Shown here: positions 1 through 10,071 of the stretch, piece by piece
Numbering within the stretch: position 1 is the first letter of the stretch
Layout: each line of letters starts with the position of its first letter
Source: Gammaproteobacteria bacterium
GTDB lineage: Bacteria > Pseudomonadota > Gammaproteobacteria > Steroidobacterales > Steroidobacteraceae
NCBI GenBank assembly: GCA_018970145.1
Contig: JAGWWY010000003.1
Coordinates: forward strand, 1-64,000
DNA length: 64,000 bases
Reading direction: 5' to 3'
Translations under genes and position numbers: made by a program
The notes under the pieces: model-generated
What the model was told of the DNA's origin: nothing
What the model saw: the letters and a program-made list of their open reading frames with translations, nothing else
Databases searched by the model: none

Positions 1-1010
1 GTGATGTGAGCTTGCTCGAAGCCGTGGATGCTTCGGACGAACTCGAGCTGTACGTCGTAGGGCAGGCTGGTCGAGATGCCGTTGGGGTAGACCTCGTGCG
101 TGGTGAGCCCTTCGGGCTCCACGAAAATCTGATGCGAGCCCTTGTCGGCGAAGCGGTGGATCTTGTCCTCGACCGACGGACAGTAGCGCGGACCCACCCC
201 TTCGATCTGTCCGGTGAACATGGGCGAGCGATCGCAGCCGCGCCGAATGATGTCGTGGGTACGCTCGTTTGTCTTCGTTATGAAACAAGGAATCTGTTTA
301 GGATGATCTTCGATTCGCCCGAGAAACGAAAACACCGGCATCGGATCATCCGAGTACTGAGGCTGCATCACGCTGAAGTCGATAGTGCGGCCATCGATTC
401 GCGGTGGCGTACCGGTTTTCAGGCGCCCGACCCGCAGCGGTAACTCGCGCAGACGGGCGGCCAATCGGTTCGACGGCGGGTCGCCGGCGCGCCCACCCGC
501 GTACTGATCGAGACCCACATGGATGCGTCCACCGAGGAAGGTGCCGACCGTCAGCACGACCGTCGGCGCATCGAAGGCGATACCCGTGATGGTGACGACA
601 CCGGTGACTCGACCGCCCTCGACTCGCAGGTCGGCGGCCTCTTGTTGGAAGAGCGTGAGGTTCGGCTGGTTCTCGAGCTGGTGCCGGATGGCGGCTTTGT
701 AGAGCTGCCGGTCCGCCTGCGCGCGGGTCGCTCGGACGGCCGGTCCCTTGCTCGCGTTGAGTGTTCGGAATTGGATGCCGGCTCGGTCGACGCCCCGCGC
801 CATGCCGCCACCCAAGGCATCGATCTCGCGCACGAGGTGACCCTTGCCGATGCCCCCAAAGGCGGGGTTGCAACTCATCTGTCCTAGGGTCTCGATGCTC
901 TGGGTCAGAAGCAGGGTGCGACAACCGATCCGAGCCGCGGCGAGCGCCGCCTCGGTACCGGCGTGGCCGCCGCCGATCACGATCACATCGAAAGAGTGGG
1001 GGTGTCGCAT
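1..1010 (-). CDS. mnmG: tRNA uridine-5-carboxymethylaminomethyl modification enzyme MnmG (GidA), N-terminal part
   Basis: FAD-dependent partner of MnmE that installs the cmnm5 group on U34 of certain tRNAs. The reading frame is open from an ATG at 1010 to the left edge, giving about 336 of the usual ~630 residues. It begins [18 protein letters not shown], the FAD-binding Rossmann motif, followed by [11 protein letters not shown] and the conserved [23 protein letters not shown] stretch (about residues 46-70). A second nucleotide-binding segment ([16 protein letters not shown]) follows at about residue 150. The C-terminal tRNA- and MnmE-binding part lies outside. It diverges from the esterase gene to its right. 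Identity is clear; only the completeness of the 3' end is unseen. Confidence 0.96.
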   Translation of the reverse strand, partial: MRHPHSFDVIVIGGGHAGTEAALAAARIGCRTLLLTQSIETLGQMSCNPAFGGIGKGHLVREIDALGGGMARGVDRAGIQFRTLNASKGPAVRATRAQADRQLYKAAIRHQLENQPNLTLFQQEAADLRVEGGRVTGVVTITGIAFDAPTVVLTVGTFLGGRIHVGLDQYAGGRAGDPPSNRLAARLRELPLRVGRLKTGTPPRIDGRTIDFSVMQPQYSDDPMPVFSFLGRIEDHPKQIPCFITKTNERTHDIIRRGCDRSPMFTGQIEGVGPRYCPSVEDKIHRFADKGSHQIFVEPEGLTTHEVYPNGISTSLPYDVQLEFVRSIHGFEQAHI

Positions 1011-1133
1011 GGGTGCGCATTTTAGACCCATTCAGCGACTTTCTCGGTCTCGGCAGAGTTGCTGTTACCGAGGCGTAATACCCAGGTTATGACCAACCGA
1101 AATTTGCGCATCCACCGCCCCCCCATAATCGTC

Positions 1134-2846
1134 ATGCAGATCGTCAAGGGGCTCGTCGCCTTGCTCTGTATCTCTTTGCCCGCGCAGGCCATGCCGCTCG
1201 AAGTGGAGTTGTCCCCCACGATAGCGAACACGCCCGTTACAGGTCGGTTGCTCGTCATGTTCGCGCCGGTCGATCAGGCGCCGGATCGAGAGCCACGCGA
1301 GCTCGCTCATTGGAACGCCGAGGCGATCCCGCTCTTCGGTATGGATATCGCTTCCTGGCAACCTGGGACCCGAGTGCGCCTCACCGATGCCGCGGTCGGC
1401 TTTCCGTTGCGCCATTGGCGGGATCTGCCGGCGGGTGAATACCGGGTGCAGGCTCTTTGGCTGCGTTACGACACCATTCGGCGCGCTGACGGTCGCGAGC
1501 TCTCTTTGCCGCTCGATCGAGGCGAGGGTCAGCAGTGGCGCGACAAGCCGGGCAATCTGTATTCGAGACCCCAACGCATCCGCTGGGATGGTCGTACCCG
1601 TCTGCCTCCGCTGGTGCTCACGGAGCGGGTCTCGGATGTGGCTGCACCCAGCGATACGCCTTGGGTGAAATACCTGCGTATCCGTAGCGAGCGCCTATCC
1701 GCATTCTGGGGACGCGATTTCTTTCTCGGTGCCTTCGTCACCTTGCCGGCGGGTTTTCACTCGAGACCCCAAGCGCGTTACCCATTGGTCATCCAGCACG
1801 GTCATTTTCCGACCGGTCCTTCCCATTGGCGCGAGACGCCGCCCGATCCCGACCTTGCTCCGGATTACAGCGCCCGCTTCGGCCTGCATGGCTACAACCG
1901 CATCGTGCAGCAGCACGCTTACGAGCTTTTCCAAGCGTGGAGTGGCGCCGATTTCCCCCGCGTGCTGCTGGTCGAGATCCAGCATCCGACACCGTTTCAC
2001 GACCACTCGTATGGCGTCAATTCTGCGAACAACGGTCCTTATGGCGATGCGATCCAGTACGAGTTGATCCCCGAGATCGAGCGGCGTTTTCGGGGGCTCG
2101 GGCAAGGTTGGGCGCGCTTTTTGTTTGGCGGCAGTGCTGGTGGCTGGACCGCCATGGCGACGCAGATCTTCTATCCCGATGATTACAACGGTGCATGGAT
2201 CGCCTGTCCGGACGCGATCGACTTTCGTCATGTCGGCACGATCGACCTGTATCGGGACCGCAATGCTTACTACGCAACGAGCCGTTATAAGCGCATCCCG
2301 CGAGCCGCCTATCGTAATTCTTGGGGCCATATCGATAGCACCGTCGAAGATCAGGCGCGGTGGGAGTCGGCACTCGCTAGCGGCGGTCGCAGCACCGAGC
2401 AATGGGACGCGTGGGAAGCAGTCTATTCACCCGTCGGTGAGGGCGGTTATCCGCGGCGCCTTTGGAATCGCGACACGGGTGAGATCGATCCGGTGACGGC
2501 AGCGCATTGGCGCGACAACTATGATCTCGGACACATCTTGCGCCGCGATTGGGCAAAACTAGCGCCCAAGTTGCGCGGCAAGTTGCGAATCTACGCTGGC
2601 GAAAGAGACAACTACTACCTCGACAACGCGGTCTACGCCGCTGAGGAGTTTCTTCGATCCGCGCAGCCTGCCGCCGATGCCGTGATCGAATACGGCAACC
2701 GAGCCGAACATTGTTGGAACGGCGATCACAGTCGAGCGAACGCGTACTCGCGGCTACGCTATTCGCAGATGGTGTTGCCATGGGTCGTTGAGCGCATTCT
2801 CGCGACGGCGCCGCCAGGTGCCGATATTCAAAGCTGGCGCTATTGA
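1134..2846 (+). CDS. secreted alpha/beta-hydrolase, putative esterase
   Basis: Probably an exported serine esterase of unknown substrate. I chose the ATG at 1134 (570 aa) because it starts a good signal peptide (MQIVKGLVALLCISLPAQA, cleavage after AQA); the frame is open upstream to 1059, but that longer start would bury the signal. A mature N-terminal beta-rich region is followed by an esterase-type alpha/beta-hydrolase core. The nucleophile elbow GGSAGGW places the candidate serine at residue 334, after NSANNGPYGDAIQYELIPEIE. Likely acid and histidine residues lie in YAGERDNYYLD and NRAEHCWNGDH near the C terminus. It converges with trkH, only 4 bp apart, with no visible terminator. The hydrolase fold is well supported; substrate is not known. 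Confidence 0.75.
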   Translation: MQIVKGLVALLCISLPAQAMPLEVELSPTIANTPVTGRLLVMFAPVDQAPDREPRELAHWNAEAIPLFGMDIASWQPGTRVRLTDAAVGFPLRHWRDLPAGEYRVQALWLRYDTIRRADGRELSLPLDRGEGQQWRDKPGNLYSRPQRIRWDGRTRLPPLVLTERVSDVAAPSDTPWVKYLRIRSERLSAFWGRDFFLGAFVTLPAGFHSRPQARYPLVIQHGHFPTGPSHWRETPPDPDLAPDYSARFGLHGYNRIVQQHAYELFQAWSGADFPRVLLVEIQHPTPFHDHSYGVNSANNGPYGDAIQYELIPEIERRFRGLGQGWARFLFGGSAGGWTAMATQIFYPDDYNGAWIACPDAIDFRHVGTIDLYRDRNAYYATSRYKRIPRAAYRNSWGHIDSTVEDQARWESALASGGRSTEQWDAWEAVYSPVGEGGYPRRLWNRDTGEIDPVTAAHWRDNYDLGHILRRDWAKLAPKLRGKLRIYAGERDNYYLDNAVYAAEEFLRSAQPAADAVIEYGNRAEHCWNGDHSRANAYSRLRYSQMVLPWVVERILATAPPGADIQSWRY

Positions 2847-2850
2847 TCTG

Positions 2851-4299
2851 TTACTTTCGCCAGAAGGCACTCGTAAAGAGCACGAGTACACCGAAGATTT
2901 CGAGTCGCCCAAGCAACATCGCCACCGAACATACCCAAGTTTGGAAGTCGGTCAATCCTTGATAATTTCCGGCGGGACCTGTCGGCCCTATGCCAGGTCC
3001 GAGGTTGTTAACGCTCGCAACGATGGAGCTGAATGCGGGTACTAGTTCCATTCCCGAGAGCAGTAGCAAAAATGTGAGTATTGCGATGGTCTGAAAATAA
3101 AGAAAAATGAATGCAAGGACCGAGGCGACGATGCGCTCGGGAATGATCTGACCACCGACACGAATCGGGATGACGGCCGACGGGTGTACGATCTGCTTCA
3201 TTTCGCGTAGTGCCTGTCGCAGCAGCATCAACGTACGAAACATCTTGATGCCACCACCCGTGGAACCCGTGCTGCAGAGAATGCACGATAAGAACAACAT
3301 CCATACTGGCGCGACGACAGGCCAAAGATCCCAATTCTGAGACGCAAAACCGGTCGTTGTCGCTACGGAAACGACACTGAAAGCTGCGTGTCGCAACGAT
3401 TCCAGAAAAGTATCGTAGGTTTTATGGAAAGTGAGCACGAGCGATAGTGCGACGATACTGAACGTAAGCACAACCAACACGGCCTTGACTTCCGGGTCTT
3501 TGAAGTAAGGACTCAGAGTGCGATGCTTTAGCGCAGTGAAATGGCGAGCAAAGTTCAGCGATGCCGCGACCATCAACAAGATCAGCACGAATTCAATCAG
3601 TGCAGAATCAAAATAGCCGACGCTGGAGTCGCGCGTAGAAAACCCGCCGAGCCCCATCGCGGAGAACGCATGGCAGATGGCGTCGAACCAGCTCATCCCC
3701 GCGATCCGGAGTGCGAGGATACCAACTAGCGTAATACTGCCGTAACTGATCCATAAGGCTTTGGCGGTTTCGGTGATGCGGGGCGTGAGTTTTTCGTCTT
3801 TGATCGGCCCTGGAGTTTCCGCGCGATAGAGCGACATACCGCCGACACCGAGCAGCGGCAACACCGCAACGGCTAGTACGATGATGCCGATGCCGCCAAA
3901 CCAATGTAGAGCGTGTCGCCAAAAATTTATTGAGGGCGGCAATTTGTCGAGATCAGTTAATACCGTCGAACCGGTTGTAGAAAGTCCCGACAACGCTTCG
4001 AAATAAGCATCCGTGAAACTTAAACCGGGGAGGGCGGTCAACAGCGGTACGGCAGCGGATGCCGACATCAAAACCCAAGCAAGCGTGACTAGCAGGAAGC
4101 CGTCACGCGATTTCAGTTCACGCTTGAATGAGCGTGTGAAGAAGGCGATCAGCAGACCGAAAACAAGATTGATCGATGCGGCGACCAGATAATGACTCCA
4201 ATAGCCGTCCTGCATGACGAGGGAGCACGCTAATGGCAGGGCGAAAGTGATGGCAAAGAACGCCATCATCAAACCTAGAACATGTGCAACGGCGAGCAT
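2851..4299 (-). CDS. trkH: Trk-type potassium uptake protein TrkH
   Basis: Inner-membrane K+ translocating subunit of the Trk system. The 482-residue length matches E. coli TrkH (483). Four pore-loop segments with the filter glycines are visible in order: SGLSTTGSTVL, MGLGGFSTRDSS, VATTTGFASQNW and VNNLGPGIGPTG, separated by paired hydrophobic helices. It lies 16 bp downstream of trkA on the same strand, so the channel and its cytoplasmic gating ring are probably co-transcribed. TrkH rather than KtrB is supported by the length and by pairing with a two-RCK TrkA. Confidence 0.95.
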   Translation of the reverse strand: MLAVAHVLGLMMAFFAITFALPLACSLVMQDGYWSHYLVAASINLVFGLLIAFFTRSFKRELKSRDGFLLVTLAWVLMSASAAVPLLTALPGLSFTDAYFEALSGLSTTGSTVLTDLDKLPPSINFWRHALHWFGGIGIIVLAVAVLPLLGVGGMSLYRAETPGPIKDEKLTPRITETAKALWISYGSITLVGILALRIAGMSWFDAICHAFSAMGLGGFSTRDSSVGYFDSALIEFVLILLMVAASLNFARHFTALKHRTLSPYFKDPEVKAVLVVLTFSIVALSLVLTFHKTYDTFLESLRHAAFSVVSVATTTGFASQNWDLWPVVAPVWMLFLSCILCSTGSTGGGIKMFRTLMLLRQALREMKQIVHPSAVIPIRVGGQIIPERIVASVLAFIFLYFQTIAILTFLLLLSGMELVPAFSSIVASVNNLGPGIGPTGPAGNYQGLTDFQTWVCSVAMLLGRLEIFGVLVLFTSAFWRK

Positions 4300-4315
4300 C
4301 TGGACTGTCGATCGT

Positions 4316-5698
4316 TCAGCGTCGACCGGCCGTTTCGCCGAGGAAGAGTTTTTCGACCTGATCGACGTGACGACGATCGGTGATGAAGAGAATCACGTGA
4401 TCATCCGCCTGCACGACGGTGTCGTGGTGCGCCATGATGACCTCGTCGCCTCGCACGACGCAGCCGATACGGGCTCCCTCGGGCAGTACGATTTCTTCGA
4501 TTTTCTTGCCGACGACGCGCGAACTGCGATCGTCACCGTGAATGATCGCTTCGAGTGCCTCGGCTGCACCGCGCCGCAGCGAGTGCACTTGAACGACGTC
4601 ACCGCGCCGTACATGCGTCAGCAGTGAGCCGATGGTGATGGTTTGCGGTGAAATGGCGACATCGATCGTGCCGCTTTGCACGATCTCGGCATAAGAGGGC
4701 TTGTTGATCAACGCCATGACCTTGGCAGCGCCCAAGCGCTTGGCCAGCATGGCCGAGAGGATGTTGGCCTCTTCGGAATTGGTGAGTGCACAAAACACGT
4801 CGCAGCTATCGATGTTTTCTTCGACGAGTAGTTCTTCGTCGGCGGCATCACCTTCGAGCACGATGGCGTTCTCGAGATTTTCGGAAATTTTGCGCGCACG
4901 CTTCGGGTCACGCTCGATGACCTTCACCTGATTGTTGTTCTTCTCGAGCTCGCGTGCGAGTGAATAACCAATGTGACCGCCACCGGCGATCACCACGCGT
5001 TTGACCGGTTTCTCTTCCTTGCGGATCTCGGCCATGAAGCGACGAATGTCATTTTTGGCGGCGAGGAAAAACACTTCGTCACCGTCCTCGATGACCGTGT
5101 CGCCTTCGATCTGCAGGCTGCGGCCATTACGATAGATGGCGACCACGCGGGCCTCCGTATTCGGAATGTGTTCGCGCAGGCCGCGCAGTGCCTGACCGAC
5201 GAGCAACCCGCCCTTGCGCGCCCGCAAGCCGACGAGCCGAACTCGCCCGCCGGCAAAATCGAGCACTTGCAGCGCGCCGGGGTATCGAATCAAACGCTCA
5301 ACGTATTCGGTGACAAGCTGTTCGGGGCTGATCCATACGTCCACCGACAGGGACTCGTCACTGAAGAGCTTCGGGTGGCGGGTGTATTCCGGTGATCGGA
5401 TACGGGCAATTTTGGTCGGCGTACGATAGAGCGTGTAAGCGACTTCGCAGGCCATCATGTTCACTTCGTCGGAGCTCGTGAGAGCCACGAGGATGTCGGC
5501 ATCGGCGACGCCGGCTGCTTCCAGAACGGTCGGGTACGACGCGTTACCGACGACGGTGCGGATATCGAGGCGATCTTGCAGATCACGCAGGAGTTCGTCG
5601 TTGGTATCGACGACCGTGACCTCGTTGGCCTCCTCGCGCGCGAGTTGATACGCGGCCGTGCGCCCGACCTGTCCGGCGCCGAGAATCACGATCTTCAT
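4316..5698 (-). CDS. trkA: Trk system potassium uptake regulator TrkA
   Basis: Cytoplasmic NAD(H)/nucleotide-binding regulator that gates TrkH. From the ATG at 5698 the protein has 460 residues, close to the family's 458; the open frame reaches 5872 but the extra 58 residues look non-homologous. It has two tandem RCK_N plus RCK_C halves. The first Rossmann motif GAGQVG is at residues 7-12 with DTND following, and the second, GGGHIG, begins near residue 236. It is the first gene of a trkA-trkH pair and diverges from an MFS transporter gene, with 65 bp between the two starts. Confidence 0.96.
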   Translation of the reverse strand: MKIVILGAGQVGRTAAYQLAREEANEVTVVDTNDELLRDLQDRLDIRTVVGNASYPTVLEAAGVADADILVALTSSDEVNMMACEVAYTLYRTPTKIARIRSPEYTRHPKLFSDESLSVDVWISPEQLVTEYVERLIRYPGALQVLDFAGGRVRLVGLRARKGGLLVGQALRGLREHIPNTEARVVAIYRNGRSLQIEGDTVIEDGDEVFFLAAKNDIRRFMAEIRKEEKPVKRVVIAGGGHIGYSLARELEKNNNQVKVIERDPKRARKISENLENAIVLEGDAADEELLVEENIDSCDVFCALTNSEEANILSAMLAKRLGAAKVMALINKPSYAEIVQSGTIDVAISPQTITIGSLLTHVRRGDVVQVHSLRRGAAEALEAIIHGDDRSSRVVGKKIEEIVLPEGARIGCVVRGDEVIMAHHDTVVQADDHVILFITDRRHVDQVEKLFLGETAGRR

Positions 5699-5763
5699 AA
5701 GTCTGTATAGGTTACTCCCAAGCATCGGCACCGAACAGGCCGGAGCAGGTATGCTTTGTCGCC

Positions 5764-7062
5764 ATGACATCCTTGGGGGCCGCGGCGCCAAGCCGCAACG
5801 AATTTGGGCGTGGCTGGAAAGTGCTGATTGCATCACTGCTCGGCACGGCATTCGGCGCTTCACCGCTGCCATTTAATACCGTCGGTTTTTTCATCGACCC
5901 GCTGCAGCAGGAATTCGGCTGGAGTCGCACCGAAATCAGTCTCGGCATCACGATCTATGGTGTGCTCGGAGCGCTGTTGGCGCCGTTTTTCGGTTGGCTG
6001 GCGGACCGCTTCGGCGTACGTTTGGTAGCCCTCGCTTCGCTCACGACCTTCGGGATGATTTTCGCGTCGTTTTCGATCATCCCGGGCAATCTCTACTGGT
6101 ACTACGCGCTGTGGGTTTTGGTCGGCCTTTTCGGCATCGGCTCCACACCGATCACGTGGTCGCGTGCGATCAACCTGTGGTTCTTCCAGCAGCGGGGTCT
6201 CGCGCTGGGGCTGACCTTGGTCGGTACCAGCATCTCGGCAATGGCGTTGCCGATCATCACCACCTGGCTGATCAACGATTTTGGCTGGCGCGTGAGTTAC
6301 GCCGCGCTCGCGCTCCTGCCGCTCGGGATCGCGCTGCCGATCGGTTTGCTCTGGTTTCGCGAACCGAAGCCTGAGGAGCGACCGCCTGAAATCGCAGCGG
6401 CGGGCGCTGTCAGCTTGCCCGGTCGCAGCCTGCAAGAGACCATGCGAGAGCCGCGCTTCTGGATTCTTTGGGCGTCGATTGCCCTCGTGACCATCGCCTA
6501 TTCAGGCGCACTTGTGCACCTGCCGTCGATGTTGGGTGCGCGCGGTTTCGAGCGCAGCGAAGCCGCTGCGGTGATGAGCGTGTTCGGTCTGTCGATTTTC
6601 GCCGGTCGTATCATCACGGGTTATTTACTCGATAAGTTTTGGGCACCGATCGTGACGCTGCCCATCCTGTGCTTACCGGCCTTGTCATGTTGGATTTTGC
6701 TCGGCGATGGCCCGCTGAGCTTCGTCGTGGCGATCAGTGCCGCGTTCCTGATGGGTTTTGCGTCAGGCGCCGAAACCGATCTCGTGGCGTACCTGGCGGG
6801 TCGATATTTTGGCATGAAGAGCTACGGACAAATCTACGGCGTGCTCTACATGGCTTTCGGTTTGTCGGCCGCTGTGTCGGCCACGCTCTACGGTTGGGTG
6901 CGCGATACCACCGGCAGTTACGATCCGATTCTCATCGCCGCTGCCGTGATGTTCATTGCCGGTGCGCTGTTGCTGTTGCTACTGGGACCTTATCCGGATT
7001 TTGGTCGAGTGACCGAAGAGGAGCGGGGTGCTACCACCGCACCCAACCCATCTGCCAAGTGA
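5764..7062 (+). CDS. MFS transporter, OFA (oxalate/formate antiporter-like) type
   Basis: Twelve-helix inner-membrane transporter of 432 residues. The pattern GTAFGASPLPFNTVGFFIDPLQQEFGWSR followed by the MFS loop GWLADRFGVR between helices 2 and 3 resembles the OFA and monocarboxylate-type branch, which carries small organic acids. A central hydrophilic loop near residue 210 (EPKPEERPPE) separates the two six-helix halves, and the tail is cytoplasmic. It is a single gene that diverges from trkA. Its last 32 bp overlap the 3' end of uppP on the other strand. The substrate cannot be read from the sequence; a carboxylate is an inference from the subfamily. Confidence 0.8.
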   Translation: MTSLGAAAPSRNEFGRGWKVLIASLLGTAFGASPLPFNTVGFFIDPLQQEFGWSRTEISLGITIYGVLGALLAPFFGWLADRFGVRLVALASLTTFGMIFASFSIIPGNLYWYYALWVLVGLFGIGSTPITWSRAINLWFFQQRGLALGLTLVGTSISAMALPIITTWLINDFGWRVSYAALALLPLGIALPIGLLWFREPKPEERPPEIAAAGAVSLPGRSLQETMREPRFWILWASIALVTIAYSGALVHLPSMLGARGFERSEAAAVMSVFGLSIFAGRIITGYLLDKFWAPIVTLPILCLPALSCWILLGDGPLSFVVAISAAFLMGFASGAETDLVAYLAGRYFGMKSYGQIYGVLYMAFGLSAAVSATLYGWVRDTTGSYDPILIAAAVMFIAGALLLLLLGPYPDFGRVTEEERGATTAPNPSAK

Positions 7063-7840
7063 GCAGGATCACGCCGCCAAATGCGATGCGATACCAGGCG
7101 AATATCGCGAATGAGTGCTGACTAACAAATCGCAGCAGGAAACGAATGGCGATCAGCGCGGCAAAAAAAGCCACCACGCTGCTGATGATCATCGAGCGTG
7201 CTTCGTCGAAGTTGATTGGCTCGCGCGCATCAAACAGTTTGTAACCGGTCGCGGCGAACATCACCGGAATCGCGACGAAAAAAGAAAATTCGGCAGCAGT
7301 ACGCCGATCGAGCCCCGTCAGTAATCCACCCAAGATGGTGGCTGCAGAGCGACTCGTGCCCGGCACGAGCGCGAGCATCTGGAACAGTCCTACCCGAAAG
7401 GCATCGAGCGGTTGAAGTTCATCGAGCGATTTAACGCGCTCGACATGCGGACGCTTTTCCGCCCAAAGAATAAGTACACCGCCAATCACGAGCGCCATAG
7501 CGACTGGCACTGGCGCGAACAACACGCTGCGGATGGTGTCTTCGAAGGTAAGGCCCGCAACGGCTGCCGGCAGAAATGCGAGAAACAAGCCGAGCACAAA
7601 CCGGCGCGAGGCCGCGCTGCTTGTGAGCGTCGTCGCCGTCTCCCATAGTCGAGTTCGATATTGGAAACATACCGCGAGGATCGCCGCGCCCTGAATCACG
7701 ATCATTTGCCGAAAGCCCACTTCGTTCTCGAGATCGAGCAGGGCACGCGTGATGATCAAGTGTCCGGTGCTTGAAATCGGTAAGAACTCGGTAAAGCCTT
7801 CAACCAGTCCGAGGATGACGTCAATGAGCCAATCAGCCAT
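7031..7840 (-). CDS. uppP: undecaprenyl-diphosphatase UppP (BacA)
   Basis: Integral membrane phosphatase that recycles undecaprenyl diphosphate to the monophosphate lipid carrier for peptidoglycan and other polymers. The 269-residue protein starts MADWLIDVILGLVEGFTEFLPISSTGHL, containing the (E/Q)GxTEFLPISSTGH active-site box, and carries the second conserved segment ALVPGTSRSAATILGGLLTGLDR in the middle. About eight transmembrane helices are evident. It sits 17 bp after an MFS gene on the same strand, at the end of a uvrD-pyrF-MFS-uppP run. Its 3' end overlaps the oppositely oriented OFA transporter by 32 bp. Confidence 0.96.
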   Translation of the reverse strand: MADWLIDVILGLVEGFTEFLPISSTGHLIITRALLDLENEVGFRQMIVIQGAAILAVCFQYRTRLWETATTLTSSAASRRFVLGLFLAFLPAAVAGLTFEDTIRSVLFAPVPVAMALVIGGVLILWAEKRPHVERVKSLDELQPLDAFRVGLFQMLALVPGTSRSAATILGGLLTGLDRRTAAEFSFFVAIPVMFAATGYKLFDAREPINFDEARSMIISSVVAFFAALIAIRFLLRFVSQHSFAIFAWYRIAFGGVILLTWQMGWVRW

Positions 7841-7857
7841 GTTTCATCAAACCCGAT

Positions 7858-9168
7858 TCAGTCTTGAATTTTTTGACCGCGGGTTTCGATGACCCAGCCG
7901 AGACATAACAGACCGATGATCGGCACGAATCCAACCAAGAACAAGGTATCGAGCACGACCGCAGAATTACCCGCGCCCGCAGAGGCGACCGAGCCCACGA
8001 GGAAAGGTCCGCCGGCGGCGATCACACGACCGATGTTATAGGTGAAACCCGATCCGGTCGCACGTAACCGGGTCGGGAACAACTCGGGCAGATAGAACGT
8101 GAAGCTGCCGAAGATGCCGAATACGGTCAGTCCGATGAAAAAGTACATGTAGAGCCGCACTTGCGGATCCAGATCGAGCCCATACGTGGTCAGCAGCGCG
8201 AGCGACGAAAATCCGAGGTAGAGCGCGAACATCGGCTTTCGACCCCAGTGTTTAGCGAGCGGTATCGTCAGCAGCGTGCCGAGCAATCCGCCAACATTGA
8301 AGATTGCCGTGCCTTGCGTTTTCCACGATTCGATCAAGATGCTGGTGGCCGTCTTATCGAGACCGAGTTGCAGCGCTTCGGCTTGGGCCAGGTTGGCGAC
8401 GACGACGGGGATGAAGGCGTTGCAACTCCACCACGTAATCAAGGCGACTACCGCGACAATGAGGGCACTACGCGTCCGAGGCCAGATGTCCGGTGCAAAG
8501 ATTTCGCGCAAACGGGGCGGTGGCGCAGTTGCCGCGGCGACCTCCCAGCGTTCTGGTTCTTTGACAAGGGTGCGGATCCAGAACGCGAATGCAGCCGGTA
8601 TCAATCCGAAGATCAGCACATAGCGCCACGACACTTCCGGCACATCTGCGAAAAGATTACCCGCGATCAGCGCGTTGACGCCCGTAGCGAGAAACAAACC
8701 GAACGGTGCCGAGGTATAGAGCACGGCGCCGGCCTCGACGCGTTGGTCCTCCGGCACGGCTTCGGCAACCAGTGCGCAACCGGCTGCCCACTCACCGCCG
8801 ATGCCGAGGCTTGCGATGATGCGACAGACGATCAGTTGTTCAATGCTGGTGACGAAGGCACAGAGTCCCGTGCCGACCGCATAGAGCACCATCGTGATGA
8901 GCAGAACGCGCTTGCGGCCGTAACGATCCGAGATCGGCCCGAATAACACGCCGCCAACCGCCCAACCGACCAGAAAGATCGCGGTGATAAGACCGGTCCA
9001 ATACAGCGTGGCCGTGCGCGCCTCGGGCGAACCGATCGTCAAGCCAAGCAAGGTGGGAATCGCGTTGGGTGCGACGTAGTTGAACAGCAGCCCATCAAAG
9101 ATATCGAAGCCCCAGCCTAGCCATGCTGCGAACAGCACGATCCACTGATAGCGGGTCAGTCGCAACAT
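7858..9168 (-). CDS. MFS transporter, sugar/metabolite:H+ symporter type
   Basis: Inner-membrane secondary transporter of 436 residues with twelve predicted helices. WLGWGFDIFDGLLFNYVAP in helix 1 has the aspartate pattern of aromatic-acid and sialic-acid-like symporters, and GPISDRYGRKRVLL is the signature loop between helices 2 and 3. A second-half loop (AKHWGRKP) repeats the motif in weaker form. The start is an ATG preceded by a strong purine-rich ribosome site (GGAGGGGG). It lies 21 bp after pyrF and 17 bp before uppP. An organic-acid substrate is plausible but not shown. Confidence 0.82.
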   Translation of the reverse strand: MLRLTRYQWIVLFAAWLGWGFDIFDGLLFNYVAPNAIPTLLGLTIGSPEARTATLYWTGLITAIFLVGWAVGGVLFGPISDRYGRKRVLLITMVLYAVGTGLCAFVTSIEQLIVCRIIASLGIGGEWAAGCALVAEAVPEDQRVEAGAVLYTSAPFGLFLATGVNALIAGNLFADVPEVSWRYVLIFGLIPAAFAFWIRTLVKEPERWEVAAATAPPPRLREIFAPDIWPRTRSALIVAVVALITWWSCNAFIPVVVANLAQAEALQLGLDKTATSILIESWKTQGTAIFNVGGLLGTLLTIPLAKHWGRKPMFALYLGFSSLALLTTYGLDLDPQVRLYMYFFIGLTVFGIFGSFTFYLPELFPTRLRATGSGFTYNIGRVIAAGGPFLVGSVASAGAGNSAVVLDTLFLVGFVPIIGLLCLGWVIETRGQKIQD

Positions 9169-9189
9169 CGGGCCCCCTCCGATCGTTCG

Positions 9190-10032
9190 TCAGTTCGTTT
9201 TAAGCGCAGCGTTGATCGCGTCGCGTAGTTCGAGTGTCGCACGCCGTGCGGCCATTGCGAAATCTTCTCCCGAGCCAGCGTAAATGATGCCCCGCGAGGA
9301 GTTAATCACGAGACCTTCACCCGCTGCGGTACGGCCACTGCGAACGGCTTTTTCGACGTCGCCGCCTTGGGCGCCAACGCCAGGCACGAGGAAGGTCATG
9401 TCACCGGTACGCGCGCGAATGTCGGCAAGTTCCTCGGGATAGGTGGCGCCGACCACGAGCAGGCAATTACCCCGCGAGTTCCACTCACGCGCCACGGTCT
9501 CCGCGACGATTTGGTAGAGCTTTCGACCATCGACCAGAAGGTCCTGGAATTCGCGTGCGCCGGCATTTGAGGTTCGACACAGGATGACGACACCTTTGTC
9601 GGCATATTGCAGGAAAGGTTCGGCTGAATCTCGACCGAGATACGGGTTGACGGTCACCGCATCGGCGCCATAGCGCTCGAAGGCTTCTTTGGCATATTTC
9701 TCGGCGGTGCTACCGATATCACCACGCTTGGAATCGAGGATCACCGGTACGCCGGGCGCTCGTTCGCGGATATAGCGGATGGTCTCGAGCAAGGCTTCTT
9801 CGGCACCGACGGCTGCATAGTGCGCGATTTGTGGCTTGTAGGCGCAGACTAGATCGGCCGTCGCATCGATGATGGCGCGATTGAAGGCGAGGATTGCATC
9901 GCTGCGCGAGCGCAGGCAGACCGGGAAGCGTTCGATTTCCGGATCGAGACCGACACAGACTCGCGAGTCGTTTTGAGATGTGACCTGCGCGAGCAGACCA
10001 GGGAACGTCGAGGGAGCAACGAAGGTCGTCAT
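9190..10032 (-). CDS. pyrF: orotidine 5'-phosphate decarboxylase, subfamily 2
   Basis: Decarboxylates OMP to UMP, the last step of de novo pyrimidine synthesis. The 280-residue length, RVCVGLDPEIERFP near the N terminus and the catalytic box VILDSKRGDIGSTAEKYAKEAF identify the longer type 2 enzyme best known from mycobacteria and myxobacteria. The more common enterobacterial enzyme is about 235-245 residues. Phosphate-binding PGVGAQGGD and the terminal NSSRGI segment are intact. It is likely translated from a uvrD-pyrF-MFS-uppP transcript, 39 bp downstream of uvrD. Confidence 0.95.
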   Translation of the reverse strand: MTTFVAPSTFPGLLAQVTSQNDSRVCVGLDPEIERFPVCLRSRSDAILAFNRAIIDATADLVCAYKPQIAHYAAVGAEEALLETIRYIRERAPGVPVILDSKRGDIGSTAEKYAKEAFERYGADAVTVNPYLGRDSAEPFLQYADKGVVILCRTSNAGAREFQDLLVDGRKLYQIVAETVAREWNSRGNCLLVVGATYPEELADIRARTGDMTFLVPGVGAQGGDVEKAVRSGRTAAGEGLVINSSRGIIYAGSGEDFAMAARRATLELRDAINAALKTN

Positions 10033-10071
10033 GGCGGCAAGTGTACCGCCGTTGAGACTAGACCGCGCCGA

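Noticed and set aside
1011..1133. Replication origin next to mnmG
   Set aside because: The gap upstream of mnmG holds no DnaA box or AT-rich tract, and no dnaA, dnaN or rpmH is seen; only the N-terminal part of mnmG is visible.
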